Source: S015-6 sp964479535 (GTDB lineage Bacteria > Desulfobacterota > DSWW01). Taken from it: DNA of 64,000 nucleotides. This document shows positions 43,446-52,644 of the stretch, piece after piece. The notes beneath the pieces were generated by a model. The model was not told the DNA's origin. It saw nothing but the letters and a program-made list of their open reading frames with translations, and did no database searches. The position numbers were made by a program, and so were the translations under genes. The DNA lies in contig CAYZMM010000033.1 of NCBI GenBank assembly GCA_964479535.1, forward strand, positions 3,373 to 67,372, written 5' to 3'. Position 1 is the stretch's first letter. Every line of letters begins with the position of its first letter.

Positions 43446-44150
43446 ATGTACAGGAACAAGGTAATCCTGATTACCGGCACCCGCAAGGGAATCGGAAGAT
43501 ACCTTTCCGAGTATTACCTGGAAAGGGGGCTCATGGTCGTCGGATGTTCCCGCGGAGAGAGCGATCTGGCTCACCCCCGGTACGAGCACTTCTGCCTGGA
43601 TGTGGCGGATGAAAGGGCGGTTGTGAAGATGGTGGGGTCGGTCCGCAATCGGCACGGCGGAATCGACTATCTCCTGAACAACGCCGGGATTGCATCGATG
43701 AACCACTCGTTGCTCACCCCCCTGTCCGTAGTGGAACAGATTTTCAGAACGAATGTTTTCGGCACGTTTCTGTTCTGCAGGGAAGTGGGCAAAGTCATGG
43801 CGAAGAAGAAACGGGGAAGAATCGTCAACTTCGCCACGGTTGCCACCCCTCTGAAGCTGGAAGGCGAGAGTGTCTATGCGGCGTCCAAGGCGGCGATCAG
43901 CAGCTTGACACAGGTGCTGGCGCGCGAATTTGCAGCTTTCAACATAACCGTCAATGCCCTTGGGCCTACACCGGTCTATACCGACCTGATAAGGAACGTT
44001 CCCGAGGAGAAGATGGACAGATTGCTCGAGATGCAGACGATTCCGAGATTCGGTACCTTTGAGGACATTTCGAACGTGCTCGATTTCTTCCTGCAGGACA
44101 GCAGCGAGTTCGTGACGGGGCAGGTCATTTATCTGGGAGGGGTCAGCTGA
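43446..44150 (+). CDS. SDR-family 3-oxoacyl-reductase-like protein
   Basis: 234-residue classical short-chain dehydrogenase: nucleotide loop TGTRKGIG, NNAG segment, and catalytic YAASK. FabG-like, so probably reduces a 3-oxoacyl or similar carbonyl on the ACP (inference from operon). The normal catalytic Ser region reads NFATVATPL. Its stop overlaps the ligase ATG by one base. Confidence 0.85.
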   Translation: MYRNKVILITGTRKGIGRYLSEYYLERGLMVVGCSRGESDLAHPRYEHFCLDVADERAVVKMVGSVRNRHGGIDYLLNNAGIASMNHSLLTPLSVVEQIFRTNVFGTFLFCREVGKVMAKKKRGRIVNFATVATPLKLEGESVYAASKAAISSLTQVLAREFAAFNITVNALGPTPVYTDLIRNVPEEKMDRLLEMQTIPRFGTFEDISNVLDFFLQDSSEFVTGQVIYLGGVS

Positions 44151-45493
44151 TGCTGAGCCGGCTGCTCGACACCATCGGTGCGTGTGCATCGTCGGGAAAG
44201 ACCGCGATCATTCACCATGACAAGGTATTCAGCTACCGGGATCTGCTGGATCGGATCGAGTCCTCTGATGAACGGTTCACCGCGGCCGGGATTGCCCCGG
44301 GCCGGGTCGTCATCATACGTTCCGATTTCAGCCTTGACTCGATCGCCCTGTTCATTTCGACCATCAAGAACGGTTGCGTGGTGGTTCCGGTCGTGGGCGG
44401 CGATATTCCGAAAGAAGATCTCGTAGCGATCTCCCAGGCCGATCACTTTATCGACGTGGATCCGGACGGCTCATTCGATATCGAGACAACCGGAGAAGGT
44501 GCGGCCAAGACGGGTTTGCTGGCCGACCTCACGGGGCAGGCGAAGCCGGGTCTCATCTTCTTCACCTCCGGCTCGACGGGAAAGCCGAAGGCGACGCTTC
44601 ACAACGTGGAGAATCTCTTCATCAAATTCCAATCCTCGAAGAAGGCGTACGTCACACTGGCCTTCCTCTTGTTCGATCACATCGCAGGCATCGATACCGT
44701 ATTCTACACCCTGTTTGCCGGGGGAACGATCGTCATCCCTGCCGCGAGGGATCCGCGCACCGTCCTGGAGTCGATCCATCGCTTCGGGGTCGAGGTCTTT
44801 TCCACCACGCCCAGTTTTCTGACCTGGATGCTCTTGACCCAGGATTTGGATTCCTTTGACTTGTCCTCCCTGAAGATCATCACGTTCGGTTCGGAAAGAA
44901 TGTCCGAATCGACGATGGCGAAGATGCAGGAGCGGTTTGGGGGCCGGGTGAAATTGATGCAGAAGTACGGGACGACCGAATTCGGCAGCCCGGTCTCGAA
45001 GAGCAGGGACGACGATCCTTTGTGGATCAAGTTCAAAAAGGAGAATTTCGACTACAAGGTGGTCGACAATCGGCTCTTCGTGAAGTCCCCCACGTCCATG
45101 CTGGGCTACCTGAACGATGCGGGTGGGAAGATGGTCGACGGCTGGCTGGACACAGGGGACATCGTTGAGGTGGACGGTGAGTGGATGAAGATACTCGGCA
45201 GGGAGAGCGATATCATCAACGTGGGCGGCCAGAAAGTCTATCCCTCCGAGGTGGAGTCCGTGCTGTTGGACATGGAGAACATCTCCGATGTCTCGGTGTA
45301 CGGGGCGCCCAATGCGATGATGGGACACGTCGTCGCGGCGCGAGTGAATCTCATCCGGGAGGAGCCGGCGGGAGAAGTGAAGAAGAGGATACGGCGCCAC
45401 TGCAAGGACAGGCTCGACAAGTTCAAGATTCCGGCCCATGTCGAAGTGACGGACGAGAAACTGGTTTCGGACCGGTTCAAGAAGGTCCGTTAG
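44150..45493 (+). CDS. AMP-dependent acyl ligase (ANL superfamily)
   Basis: 447 residues, shorter than the usual 500-550. It shows the P-loop FFTSGSTGKPKATLHN, the adenylation motif QKYGTTEFG, and the C-terminal WLDTGDIVEVDGEWM and INVGGQKVYPSEVE; the expected catalytic Lys lies near the end in LVSDRFKKVR. It would activate a carboxylate as an acyl-AMP and load CoA or the adjacent ACP. The gene ends tail-to-tail with the KAS III gene (17 bases overlap). Confidence 0.87.
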   Translation: MLSRLLDTIGACASSGKTAIIHHDKVFSYRDLLDRIESSDERFTAAGIAPGRVVIIRSDFSLDSIALFISTIKNGCVVVPVVGGDIPKEDLVAISQADHFIDVDPDGSFDIETTGEGAAKTGLLADLTGQAKPGLIFFTSGSTGKPKATLHNVENLFIKFQSSKKAYVTLAFLLFDHIAGIDTVFYTLFAGGTIVIPAARDPRTVLESIHRFGVEVFSTTPSFLTWMLLTQDLDSFDLSSLKIITFGSERMSESTMAKMQERFGGRVKLMQKYGTTEFGSPVSKSRDDDPLWIKFKKENFDYKVVDNRLFVKSPTSMLGYLNDAGGKMVDGWLDTGDIVEVDGEWMKILGRESDIINVGGQKVYPSEVESVLLDMENISDVSVYGAPNAMMGHVVAARVNLIREEPAGEVKKRIRRHCKDRLDKFKIPAHVEVTDEKLVSDRFKKVR

Positions 45494-46490
45494 TTCCTCG
45501 AGGCTCCTTGACATAAGAGCTCACCAAACCGGCGGCGAACAGGTAATCGGCCGCCGCCAGAAGCAGCGTGTTTCCACGCAGCTTCTTCGAGCGCTTCAAT
45601 TCGTCGAGCCCGATCATCAGATCGGAGCCGCTGTGGCCGTATTCATGGCCTGTGAAACAGATCCGATCGGGCTTCAGTTTGAGTTGCCGGCGCAGCATGT
45701 TCAGGAAGGACGGACTGATCTGCGTTGCAACGAGGTGGTCGATCTCGGTCAGTCCTACACGTACGCGCAAGCCCTCGATCGCCTCTTTCAACCTCTCGAG
45801 AAAGACCATCGCCGTCTCGACCGGCGGGTGTGCGGGATTCAGGTCCAGCATGCCCTCCTCGCCCGCTCGCGGGATGCGCGTGCCGCCGCCGATACGGGTC
45901 TTCAGGTCGTTGAAAGATGGATGAGAGACCATTTCAGCGCCGAGGAAGGCTCCCAGCGAAGGCCCCGAGGAATTCCCGGCACCTACGATGAGCGCCGAGG
46001 CCGTGTCGGAAAAACCGGCGAGCTGCGCCGAGGCCCCTGTCCGTTCAATGAAGGAGCTGTTCCGGTCGGCGCAAACGACTGCACCCAGACTCCCGGGATT
46101 CCCCTCCAGCCAACTCGAGAGTGCACTCAGCGCCACCAGCGCCCCCGCGCAGCCGGCGTTCAGGTCGATGCCGACACAGGTCTTCGGACATCCCGTCACA
46201 CCGGCGACCTCTGTGGCGAGGGACCAGGGGAGAGGGTAGTCGCCGATCGAGGCAACGGAAACGATGAACCCCAGATCCTCCGGGGAACGCCCGGCCTCCG
46301 CCAGGGCGCTCCGCAGAGCCGTTGCCGCCATGGTGCTCGGATGCATGTCCTCCTCGCACACGCACACGTGCTCCCACCCCACATAATTCTCCTGGTCGGC
46401 GATTTGCGCGATCTCCCTGACCTTGAACTGCCGGGGGAAGAACGTGGATGTGGCGAGTAGCTGGATGCCGCCCCCGTCGAGAAAGCCCAT
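45477..46490 (-). CDS. KAS III-like (FabH/OleA) condensing enzyme, atypical active site
   Basis: 337-residue thiolase-fold enzyme. The nucleophile is Cys114 in LNAGCAGAL. The FabH His motif (HQAN) reads ATQIS, and the Asn motif (YGNTS) reads YGHSG, so the canonical C-H-N triad is not conserved; the His of YGHSG may serve instead, as in other KAS III subfamilies. GGAGAGAGG precedes the ATG. It may start or modify the acyl chain of the cluster, or perform ester formation. Confidence 0.85.
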   Translation of the reverse strand: MGFLDGGGIQLLATSTFFPRQFKVREIAQIADQENYVGWEHVCVCEEDMHPSTMAATALRSALAEAGRSPEDLGFIVSVASIGDYPLPWSLATEVAGVTGCPKTCVGIDLNAGCAGALVALSALSSWLEGNPGSLGAVVCADRNSSFIERTGASAQLAGFSDTASALIVGAGNSSGPSLGAFLGAEMVSHPSFNDLKTRIGGGTRIPRAGEEGMLDLNPAHPPVETAMVFLERLKEAIEGLRVRVGLTEIDHLVATQISPSFLNMLRRQLKLKPDRICFTGHEYGHSGSDLMIGLDELKRSKKLRGNTLLLAAADYLFAAGLVSSYVKEPRGTNGPS

Positions 46491-46619
46491 GAATCCTCTC
46501 TCCTCGGTTCCATGCGGCTGCTTCGGTACTGCCGCACGGGATCGTCCTGTTCGTGGTAAAGGCGTATGCTACCAGAAGATCGGGGCCCCTCACAAATGCA
46601 ACGCTGGAGGTGTGAAACG

Positions 46620-48308
46620 CTAGATGTACCCCAGTTGCTTCAGTCTCTCCAGGATGGTCGCCTCCTCTTCGGGCGTCATCCCGGAGGAAGTCCCGCCTCC
46701 GGAGGCCTCATCGGTGTCCGTCCACCGGATGCTCTCCGGGCGGGCCAGGGGCTCGGTGAGCATTTCCGCCAGGACCTGTCCGTCCATGTCCCTTGGGATC
46801 TTCTCGCCCAGGAGATGGAGTACGGTCGGGGCCAGGTCGATGAGGCGGGCGTCTTCCATCGTGACGCCGCTTCGGACGTGCTTCCCGTGGGCGATCAGGA
46901 TGCCGTCCATCCTGTGATTGCCGAAGAGGAAGGCGTTGTCCACGATCCACCGGCGGGTGGTGAATCCCATCAGGGCGGAAGCCATGGTGTCGTCTTCCAG
47001 CGGGAGGAAGGTGATGTCCGGGGCCTCCTCCAGGTGGGGTCCGTGGTAGATGTCCTCCCGGGTGTAGATCTCCCCTTTGATGGGCCGGCCCGTCTCCGGG
47101 TCGCGCATGTCCCGCAGGCTGGAGACGATCTCGTCGCGAATCCTGCGGTACGCTTCCCCTCCCTTGATCCACCCGTGTTCTTCGCGCCCCTCCACGTTGA
47201 GGACGATCTGCCCCATGCCCATCCTGCTGTAGGCCCGCGTCCTGGACCAGTCCACATCGTTCAGGGAGAGCAGCGGATTGAGACTGTTTTCACGGACCAT
47301 GTTGACCGTGTCGGCCGGAGACAGGTCCGGCAGGCGCAACCCGAACCGCATGAGCTTCAGCAGAAACCGGATGAGCACCTCGTAGGTGAAGCCCATCTTC
47401 CAGAGCCGGAACCGAATCCGGGAAAGCAGGGATTTCTTGATGTGGATGTATCCCTGCTCCAGGAGCCAGACGTTCAAATCGATCGTCTTGTGGATGGGAC
47501 CGAAACCGTGGTCCGACATGATGAAGAGCGTGCTGTCCCGGTCGAGGCGTGCGCGCAGCCTGCCGATTTCCGCATCCACGGCGGCGAAATACCCGGCGAC
47601 CCGGGGCTGGTACTTCGCGGCAAAGGCTGCGTCGTAGGTCGGGTGCGCATCGTCGATCACGCTCCAGAGGTCGTGCTGGACCCTGTCCGTGCCCCACAGG
47701 TGAAACATGGTGAAATCGGGCGAGTTGCGATCCATCAGGTCGTGCAGCACCTCGAACTTGATGCGCAGCTCCTCGTGGAGTTCCTCGAGAAAGCGTTCCG
47801 CATTCGCATCGGACAGGTCGGCCGAGAAATAGGTGCGCATGTAGAGCGGGTAGGGCCCGAACCGCTCTTCGATCTCCTGGAGCAGGGAGGGAGGGTAGAC
47901 GAAATCCCGCTTGCCCTTCGGGGTCAGAAACCCGGAAATCAGCACGCCCTTGATCGGGCGGGGGGGATAGGTGGTGGGAACGTTCAGGACGAGGGACGTC
48001 TTCCCCGCGTCGCTGAGCAGGTCCCAGAGGGTTCTGCCCGTCCGGGAGGCCGCGCTGACCGGGACGATCCGGCCCGTTGCCCTTTCCTTCGCAGTGAAGC
48101 CGAAGACGCCGTGCTTTCCCGGGTTCTTCCCTGTCATGAAGGAGGACCAGGCCGTGGCCGTCTCCGGAGGCACGACCGAGGTGAGGGGGCCGCTCGTCCC
48201 CTCGGCGATCAGTTCCTTCAGATTCGGCAGCGAGCCGTCCTCCAGCCAGGGCCGGAGGGTGCGGAAGGATCCGCCGTCCAGACCGATGACCACGACGCGG
48301 TTCGACAT
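46620..48308 (-). CDS. Alkaline-phosphatase-superfamily phosphodiesterase, paralogue 1
   Basis: 562 residues of the type I phosphodiesterase/nucleotide pyrophosphatase class. Metal and nucleophile regions: VIGLDGGSFRTL, ETATAWSSFMTGKNPGKHG (putative Thr nucleophile) and MSDHGFGP. No signal peptide seen, so cytoplasmic. Ends in RLKQLGYI, shared with the next two genes. AGAGG is nine bases before ATG 48308. Substrate unknown; lipid-linked or glycan phosphoesters are plausible from context. Confidence 0.88.
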   Translation of the reverse strand: MSNRVVVIGLDGGSFRTLRPWLEDGSLPNLKELIAEGTSGPLTSVVPPETATAWSSFMTGKNPGKHGVFGFTAKERATGRIVPVSAASRTGRTLWDLLSDAGKTSLVLNVPTTYPPRPIKGVLISGFLTPKGKRDFVYPPSLLQEIEERFGPYPLYMRTYFSADLSDANAERFLEELHEELRIKFEVLHDLMDRNSPDFTMFHLWGTDRVQHDLWSVIDDAHPTYDAAFAAKYQPRVAGYFAAVDAEIGRLRARLDRDSTLFIMSDHGFGPIHKTIDLNVWLLEQGYIHIKKSLLSRIRFRLWKMGFTYEVLIRFLLKLMRFGLRLPDLSPADTVNMVRENSLNPLLSLNDVDWSRTRAYSRMGMGQIVLNVEGREEHGWIKGGEAYRRIRDEIVSSLRDMRDPETGRPIKGEIYTREDIYHGPHLEEAPDITFLPLEDDTMASALMGFTTRRWIVDNAFLFGNHRMDGILIAHGKHVRSGVTMEDARLIDLAPTVLHLLGEKIPRDMDGQVLAEMLTEPLARPESIRWTDTDEASGGGTSSGMTPEEEATILERLKQLGYI

Positions 48309-48354
48309 AGGAAGCATCCTCTCGGGTCCTGGAAGCCCCGGCGATGGTGCTCGA

Positions 48355-50061
48355 TCACTCCAGATAGCCGAGGCTCTTCAGGCGCTCCAGGACCTCTTCC
48401 TCCTCATCGCTTCGGTCCCGGGACGCAGAATCGCGCCGGGTTCGCCCGGAGGCGGGGCCCCGCCGGATCGGGTGGGCCTGCAGGAACGCGTCCCTGAACA
48501 TCGCCTCCGGGATGCGGCCGTCCACGTCCTCGGGGATCTCGAGCCCCATGAGAGCCAGCACCGTGGGGAAGACATCCGTGATGCGGGCGCCGTCGAGACG
48601 CTGCCCCGGGTTCAGGGGCCCTCCCCGGCCGATGAGGATGCCGTTCATCCGGTGAATACCCGTCATCCAGCCGGAGGACGCAAAGACCCTGCTCGAGGAG
48701 AAGCCCGTGCTCTTCGGCCGGTACTTCCCGTTCGTCGGAATGAACAGGATGTCCGGTGCGTCCCGCAGGAACTCGCCCTCGTAGACCTCCTCCCGGGTGA
48801 ACACGGCGCCGTCCAGGATCTCCCCCGTATCCGGGTCCCTCAGCTGCCGGAGTCGTTCCACGATTTCCCGTTTCGTGTTCTCGTACTCGGCTCCGTCGTC
48901 CACGCATCCCCGGGACCACTGCCCGCGCACGTGGATCCGGATCTGGCCAAAACCGAAAGGGGAGAAGGCACGCGTGCGGGACCAGTCGATGTCCTCGAAA
49001 GAGAGAAAGAGGCGCAGCAGGGCGTGGGCCTGCTTCAGGTCGTCCACGTTTCCGCCGGGTCGTCTCTTCCTGAGGCGAAGAAACAGGCCCGTGGCGAGTC
49101 GAAGAAACCAGTCCCGGTCCATCAGGGCCTGGGGCGTGAGCCCGCATTTCCAGGCCGTGCGGCGAAGCCGGGTCGAGGGGCGCTCCTTGAGGGCCAGATA
49201 ACCCTCTTCGTAGAGCCAGGTGTTGAAGTCGATCGAACGGTGGACCGGGCCGAACCCGTGATCCGACAGGACGAACAGGGAGACGTCTTCACCGGCCCGG
49301 TCCAGCAGCCGGCCCAGTTCGGCGTCGAAGGCAAGGTAGTACGCGAGGATCCCTTCCAGATGCCGTTTCGATTCCACCTCGTCATGCTTCGGGTGATCCG
49401 CATCCATCATGTGCCACAGCCAGTGGCAGATCTGGTCGTTGCCGAAGAGGTGGAGCATCAGGAAGTCGGGCCGGTCCTGCTCGAGGAAATGCCGGGCGAC
49501 CCGGAACTTGTACTGCATCGCTTCCCGGTATTCCCGCACGAACCGGGCGATATCCTCTGCCGAGTTCTTGCCCGCGAAATAGGGGGGCACCGTTTCCGTG
49601 GGGTAGGGCCCGAATTGCTTCTCGATCTCCTCGAGACACCCGGGCGGGTGGCTCGTGCGCCCGTTTGCCGTGGCAAGCAGGAAGTCGCTGACGAGCACGC
49701 CGTTCACGTCACAGGCCGGGTGGGTCATGGGCACGTTCAGCACCACGACCCGCTTCCCCTGTTCCCCGATCACCTCCCAGAGCGTCTTCCCCTTGCAGGA
49801 GGCGGAGTTGACGGGGTGGAAGGCGTAGTCCGTCCGGTCCTGACGGACGAAGTCGAAGACCCCGTGCCTGCCCGGGTTCTTGCCCGTGAAGAAGGAGGCC
49901 CACGCAGGAGCGGTGACCGGGGGAACGCAGGACTCCAGCTCGCTCCGGACGCCTTCCCGGATCATGCGTGCGAGATGGGGCAACCGACCCGCCTCCAGCC
50001 AGGGGTCGAGCAACGCGAAGGTCGCGCCGTCAAGCCCGATGATGATGACCCTGTTTCCCAT
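48355..50061 (-). CDS. Alkaline-phosphatase-superfamily phosphodiesterase, paralogue 2
   Basis: 568 residues, colinear with its neighbours: VIIIGLDGATFALLDPW start, APAWASFFTGKNPGRHGV nucleophile block, LFVLSDHGFGPVHR metal block, and a tail VLERLKSLGYLE. Middle copy of a tandem triplicate. Divergence among the copies suggests old duplication with specialisation on related substrates. Confidence 0.88.
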   Translation of the reverse strand: MGNRVIIIGLDGATFALLDPWLEAGRLPHLARMIREGVRSELESCVPPVTAPAWASFFTGKNPGRHGVFDFVRQDRTDYAFHPVNSASCKGKTLWEVIGEQGKRVVVLNVPMTHPACDVNGVLVSDFLLATANGRTSHPPGCLEEIEKQFGPYPTETVPPYFAGKNSAEDIARFVREYREAMQYKFRVARHFLEQDRPDFLMLHLFGNDQICHWLWHMMDADHPKHDEVESKRHLEGILAYYLAFDAELGRLLDRAGEDVSLFVLSDHGFGPVHRSIDFNTWLYEEGYLALKERPSTRLRRTAWKCGLTPQALMDRDWFLRLATGLFLRLRKRRPGGNVDDLKQAHALLRLFLSFEDIDWSRTRAFSPFGFGQIRIHVRGQWSRGCVDDGAEYENTKREIVERLRQLRDPDTGEILDGAVFTREEVYEGEFLRDAPDILFIPTNGKYRPKSTGFSSSRVFASSGWMTGIHRMNGILIGRGGPLNPGQRLDGARITDVFPTVLALMGLEIPEDVDGRIPEAMFRDAFLQAHPIRRGPASGRTRRDSASRDRSDEEEEVLERLKSLGYLE

Positions 50062-50105
50062 GCCCGCCCCGTCGCCTGTCGACGCCGTCAGGCTTTCTCA
50101 ATCAT

Positions 50106-50130
50106 GAGATCGGGGACAGCCGCCGATCTC
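50106..50130. repeat. Stem-loop between phosphodiesterase genes
   Basis: GAGATCGG at 50106-50113 pairs perfectly with CCGATCTC at 50123-50130 around a GGACAGCC-containing loop. The loop contains the GGGGACAGCC string of the 28.8-29.0 kb repeat family, so it is a likely member. No T-run, so not a classical terminator. Confidence 0.5.
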
Positions 50131-50135
50131 CGACT

Positions 50136-51845
50136 CTAGATCAGATACCCCAGGTCCTTCAGCCGCCGCACCACGTCCTCCTCCCCGCCGCCCGGACCGG
50201 ACCGGGCGTCCGCCGGTTCCTCCTCCGGTGCCTGGAAGGCAGGCGGACGGTGCTCCAGAAAGCCCTCCTCGAAAAGCTCGGTGAGGACCCGCCCGTCCAT
50301 GTCGGAGGGAACGCTGTTTCCCAGGAGGTGGAGGATCGTGGGGGCGAGATCGATCAGCGCGGCCCCCTCGATCCGCCGCCCCTTCCTGATCCGCTTTCCC
50401 CGGGCGAGCAGGATCCCTTCCATGCGGTGGTGTCCGGGCCAGGCCGCGTTCTCGAAGATCCACCGGTTGGAGAAGAAGCCGGTCATGCTGCCGGCAAAGA
50501 GTCCGGACGCGTTCGGAAGGAACAGAATGTCGGGCGCGCGGTCCAGAAAGGGGCCGTGATAGACCTCCTCCCGCAGATGGACGTCGGCGGCGATCCGCTC
50601 GCCCGTGTCCGGATCCCGCAGATCACGAAGTTTCGCTGCGATCTCTTCTCTCAGGGATTCATGTTCGTCCCCCGGGTCGACGGCGCCCTCCGGCTCCCTG
50701 CCCCGGAGGTTGATGTTGATCGCCCCCATGCCCACCGGTGCGTAGGCCCGGGTCCGGGCCCAGTCCACGTCGTCGAAGGAGAAGAGGAGCTGTCCTCGGT
50801 CGCCGCGCTTCGCGAGGAAGAGCATGGATTTGAAGATCGACTCGTCCGGGATCTTCGCGGCGATGCCCGCCCCGTACTTGAAGAAGGTGCGCAGGGCCAG
50901 CCGGATGAAGACCTCCTTGGTGAGTCCCCTCCGCCAGAGGGCCGACTTCAGACGCGAGCGAGGGCCGGACCGGATCTGGATGTAACCGTTCTCGAGGAGC
51001 CAGACGTTCAGGTCGATGACCCTGCGAATCGGCCCGAAGCCGTGGTCCGAGATGATGAAGGTCGTGCCGTCCTCGTCGAACCGCTCGCAGAGCCTGCCGA
51101 TCTCCGCATCGATCTCGGCGAAGTACCGGATCGCCTCCTCGCCGCACGGTCGGGCGATCCTGTCGCCCCTTCCCTGATCCTCCGGGTCGAAGGCCCTCCA
51201 CAGTTCGTGCTGCACCCGGTCCGTGCCCAGGATGTGGAGGATACAGAAATCGGCGTCGTGCCGGTCCAGGAGGTAGTGTGCGGCGTCGAACTTGACCCCG
51301 GCCTCGTGCCGCACTTCCCGCAGCAGCCTGCGTGCGTTCGATGCGGACAGGCCGGGGGAGAACATGAGCGTCTTCAGGTGGAGCGGGTAGGCGCCGAACG
51401 CCTCCTCCAGCTCGTCGGCCAGCGAGGCGGGATAGGTGAAGTCCCTTCGGCCGGGCGGGGTCAGAAAGTCGCTGATCAGGGCGCCGTTCACCTCTTCCGG
51501 GGGATAGGTGGTGGGAACGTTCAGGACGAGCACCTTCTTGCCCGACTCCCCGAGCAGATGCCACAGGGCTTTCCCGGCCCTCGACCCGGAATGGACAAAG
51601 GCGTTCCGGTCCGATGTGTCGCCCCGGTTCACGAAGTGGTACACGCCGTGCTTGCCCGGGTTCTTGCCGGTCATGAAGGAAGCCCAGGCCGGGGCCGTGA
51701 TGGGAGGCACCACCGAGGCGAGGTCCCCCCGGACACCCTCGTCCGCGATCCGTTTCAGGTTCGGCAGCCGGCCGGAGGCCATCCACGGGTCGAGGAGGGA
51801 AAAGGTGGCCCCGTCCAGGCAGATCACGAGGACCCGGTCGCTCAT
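50136..51845 (-). CDS. Alkaline-phosphatase-superfamily phosphodiesterase, paralogue 3
   Basis: 569 residues with the same landmarks: LVICLDGATFSLLDPW, APAWASFMTGKNPGKHGV, TFIISDHGFGPI, and tail VVRRLKDLGYLI. GGGGA lies six bases before ATG 51845. First-transcribed of the triplicate, directly after the glycosyltransferase (21 bases), so it shares an operon with the glycosyltransferase and methyltransferase genes. Confidence 0.88.
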   Translation of the reverse strand: MSDRVLVICLDGATFSLLDPWMASGRLPNLKRIADEGVRGDLASVVPPITAPAWASFMTGKNPGKHGVYHFVNRGDTSDRNAFVHSGSRAGKALWHLLGESGKKVLVLNVPTTYPPEEVNGALISDFLTPPGRRDFTYPASLADELEEAFGAYPLHLKTLMFSPGLSASNARRLLREVRHEAGVKFDAAHYLLDRHDADFCILHILGTDRVQHELWRAFDPEDQGRGDRIARPCGEEAIRYFAEIDAEIGRLCERFDEDGTTFIISDHGFGPIRRVIDLNVWLLENGYIQIRSGPRSRLKSALWRRGLTKEVFIRLALRTFFKYGAGIAAKIPDESIFKSMLFLAKRGDRGQLLFSFDDVDWARTRAYAPVGMGAININLRGREPEGAVDPGDEHESLREEIAAKLRDLRDPDTGERIAADVHLREEVYHGPFLDRAPDILFLPNASGLFAGSMTGFFSNRWIFENAAWPGHHRMEGILLARGKRIRKGRRIEGAALIDLAPTILHLLGNSVPSDMDGRVLTELFEEGFLEHRPPAFQAPEEEPADARSGPGGGEEDVVRRLKDLGYLI

Positions 51846-51866
51846 GCGCATTCCCCGACGTTCATG

Positions 51867-52631
51867 TCACTGTCTGTCCTCGATGTCGTACCAGAAGGAG
51901 CAGGCCTCTCGGTCCTTCAGCTTCCACGGGAAGGCCATGAACTTGAGCCACGTCGTCAGAAGGGCGAGGGAATTCATCTCCTTGAACTTCCTTCCGGACT
52001 TGATCACGTAGCCGTCACGGATGTTCCCGAACCTCTTCCCCTCCCGCTTGCCCAGCTTCTTCATGTTCCAGACGAAGTAGCCTTCCTCGGCCGCGTAGTA
52101 GGTCTCATCGAAACCGCCCAGGCGGTCGAAGGTCTCCCGGGTCGTGTAGATCAGGCCCGTGCTGATGCCCACGATGCGCCTTGCCAGGTTGTTGTAGGAC
52201 TCGAGGGCCACGGCGAGCGGGTGTGCGTTGTCCCGGTAGATCCTGGCGACCCCGCCGCCGATGTACGCCCCCGACGTCATCATCTCGTGAACGATGGCGA
52301 GAAGGTTGGGGGACATGCGGTCGTCCGCGTCCAGGAAAGCGATGATCTGCCCGGTGGCCGCCCTTCCGCCGGCATTCCGCGAGGCCGCGATCTGATTCTT
52401 CCTCTCGAAGACGACCCGGGCCCCGCGGGCGCGTGCGATCTCTTCTGTGCGGTCCGTGGAATTGTTGTTCACCACGAGGACTTCCACCGGGTAAGGAACC
52501 TTCTTCCGGTAGACGTCCACGGCCTCTTCCACGTTGTCGAGGGTGGCGCCGATGAACCTCTCCTCGTTGTATGCAGGGATGATCACCGAGAGCATCGGTT
52601 CGGAACAGGCGGGTTCGCCGGCCGCTGTCAT
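51867..52631 (-). CDS. Family 2 glycosyltransferase
   Basis: 254-residue GT-A enzyme: LSVIIPAYNEERFIG, donor-binding FLDADDRMSP (DxD-like DAD), acceptor segment GGFDETYYAAEEGYFVW with the catalytic acidic residue. No membrane helices, so a soluble or peripheral transferase. GGGAAGG precedes the ATG. Lies between the phosphodiesterase triplet and the methyltransferase. Confidence 0.9.
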   Translation of the reverse strand: MTAAGEPACSEPMLSVIIPAYNEERFIGATLDNVEEAVDVYRKKVPYPVEVLVVNNNSTDRTEEIARARGARVVFERKNQIAASRNAGGRAATGQIIAFLDADDRMSPNLLAIVHEMMTSGAYIGGGVARIYRDNAHPLAVALESYNNLARRIVGISTGLIYTTRETFDRLGGFDETYYAAEEGYFVWNMKKLGKREGKRFGNIRDGYVIKSGRKFKEMNSLALLTTWLKFMAFPWKLKDREACSFWYDIEDRQ

Positions 52632-52644
52632 GTGCGCCTTCCCT

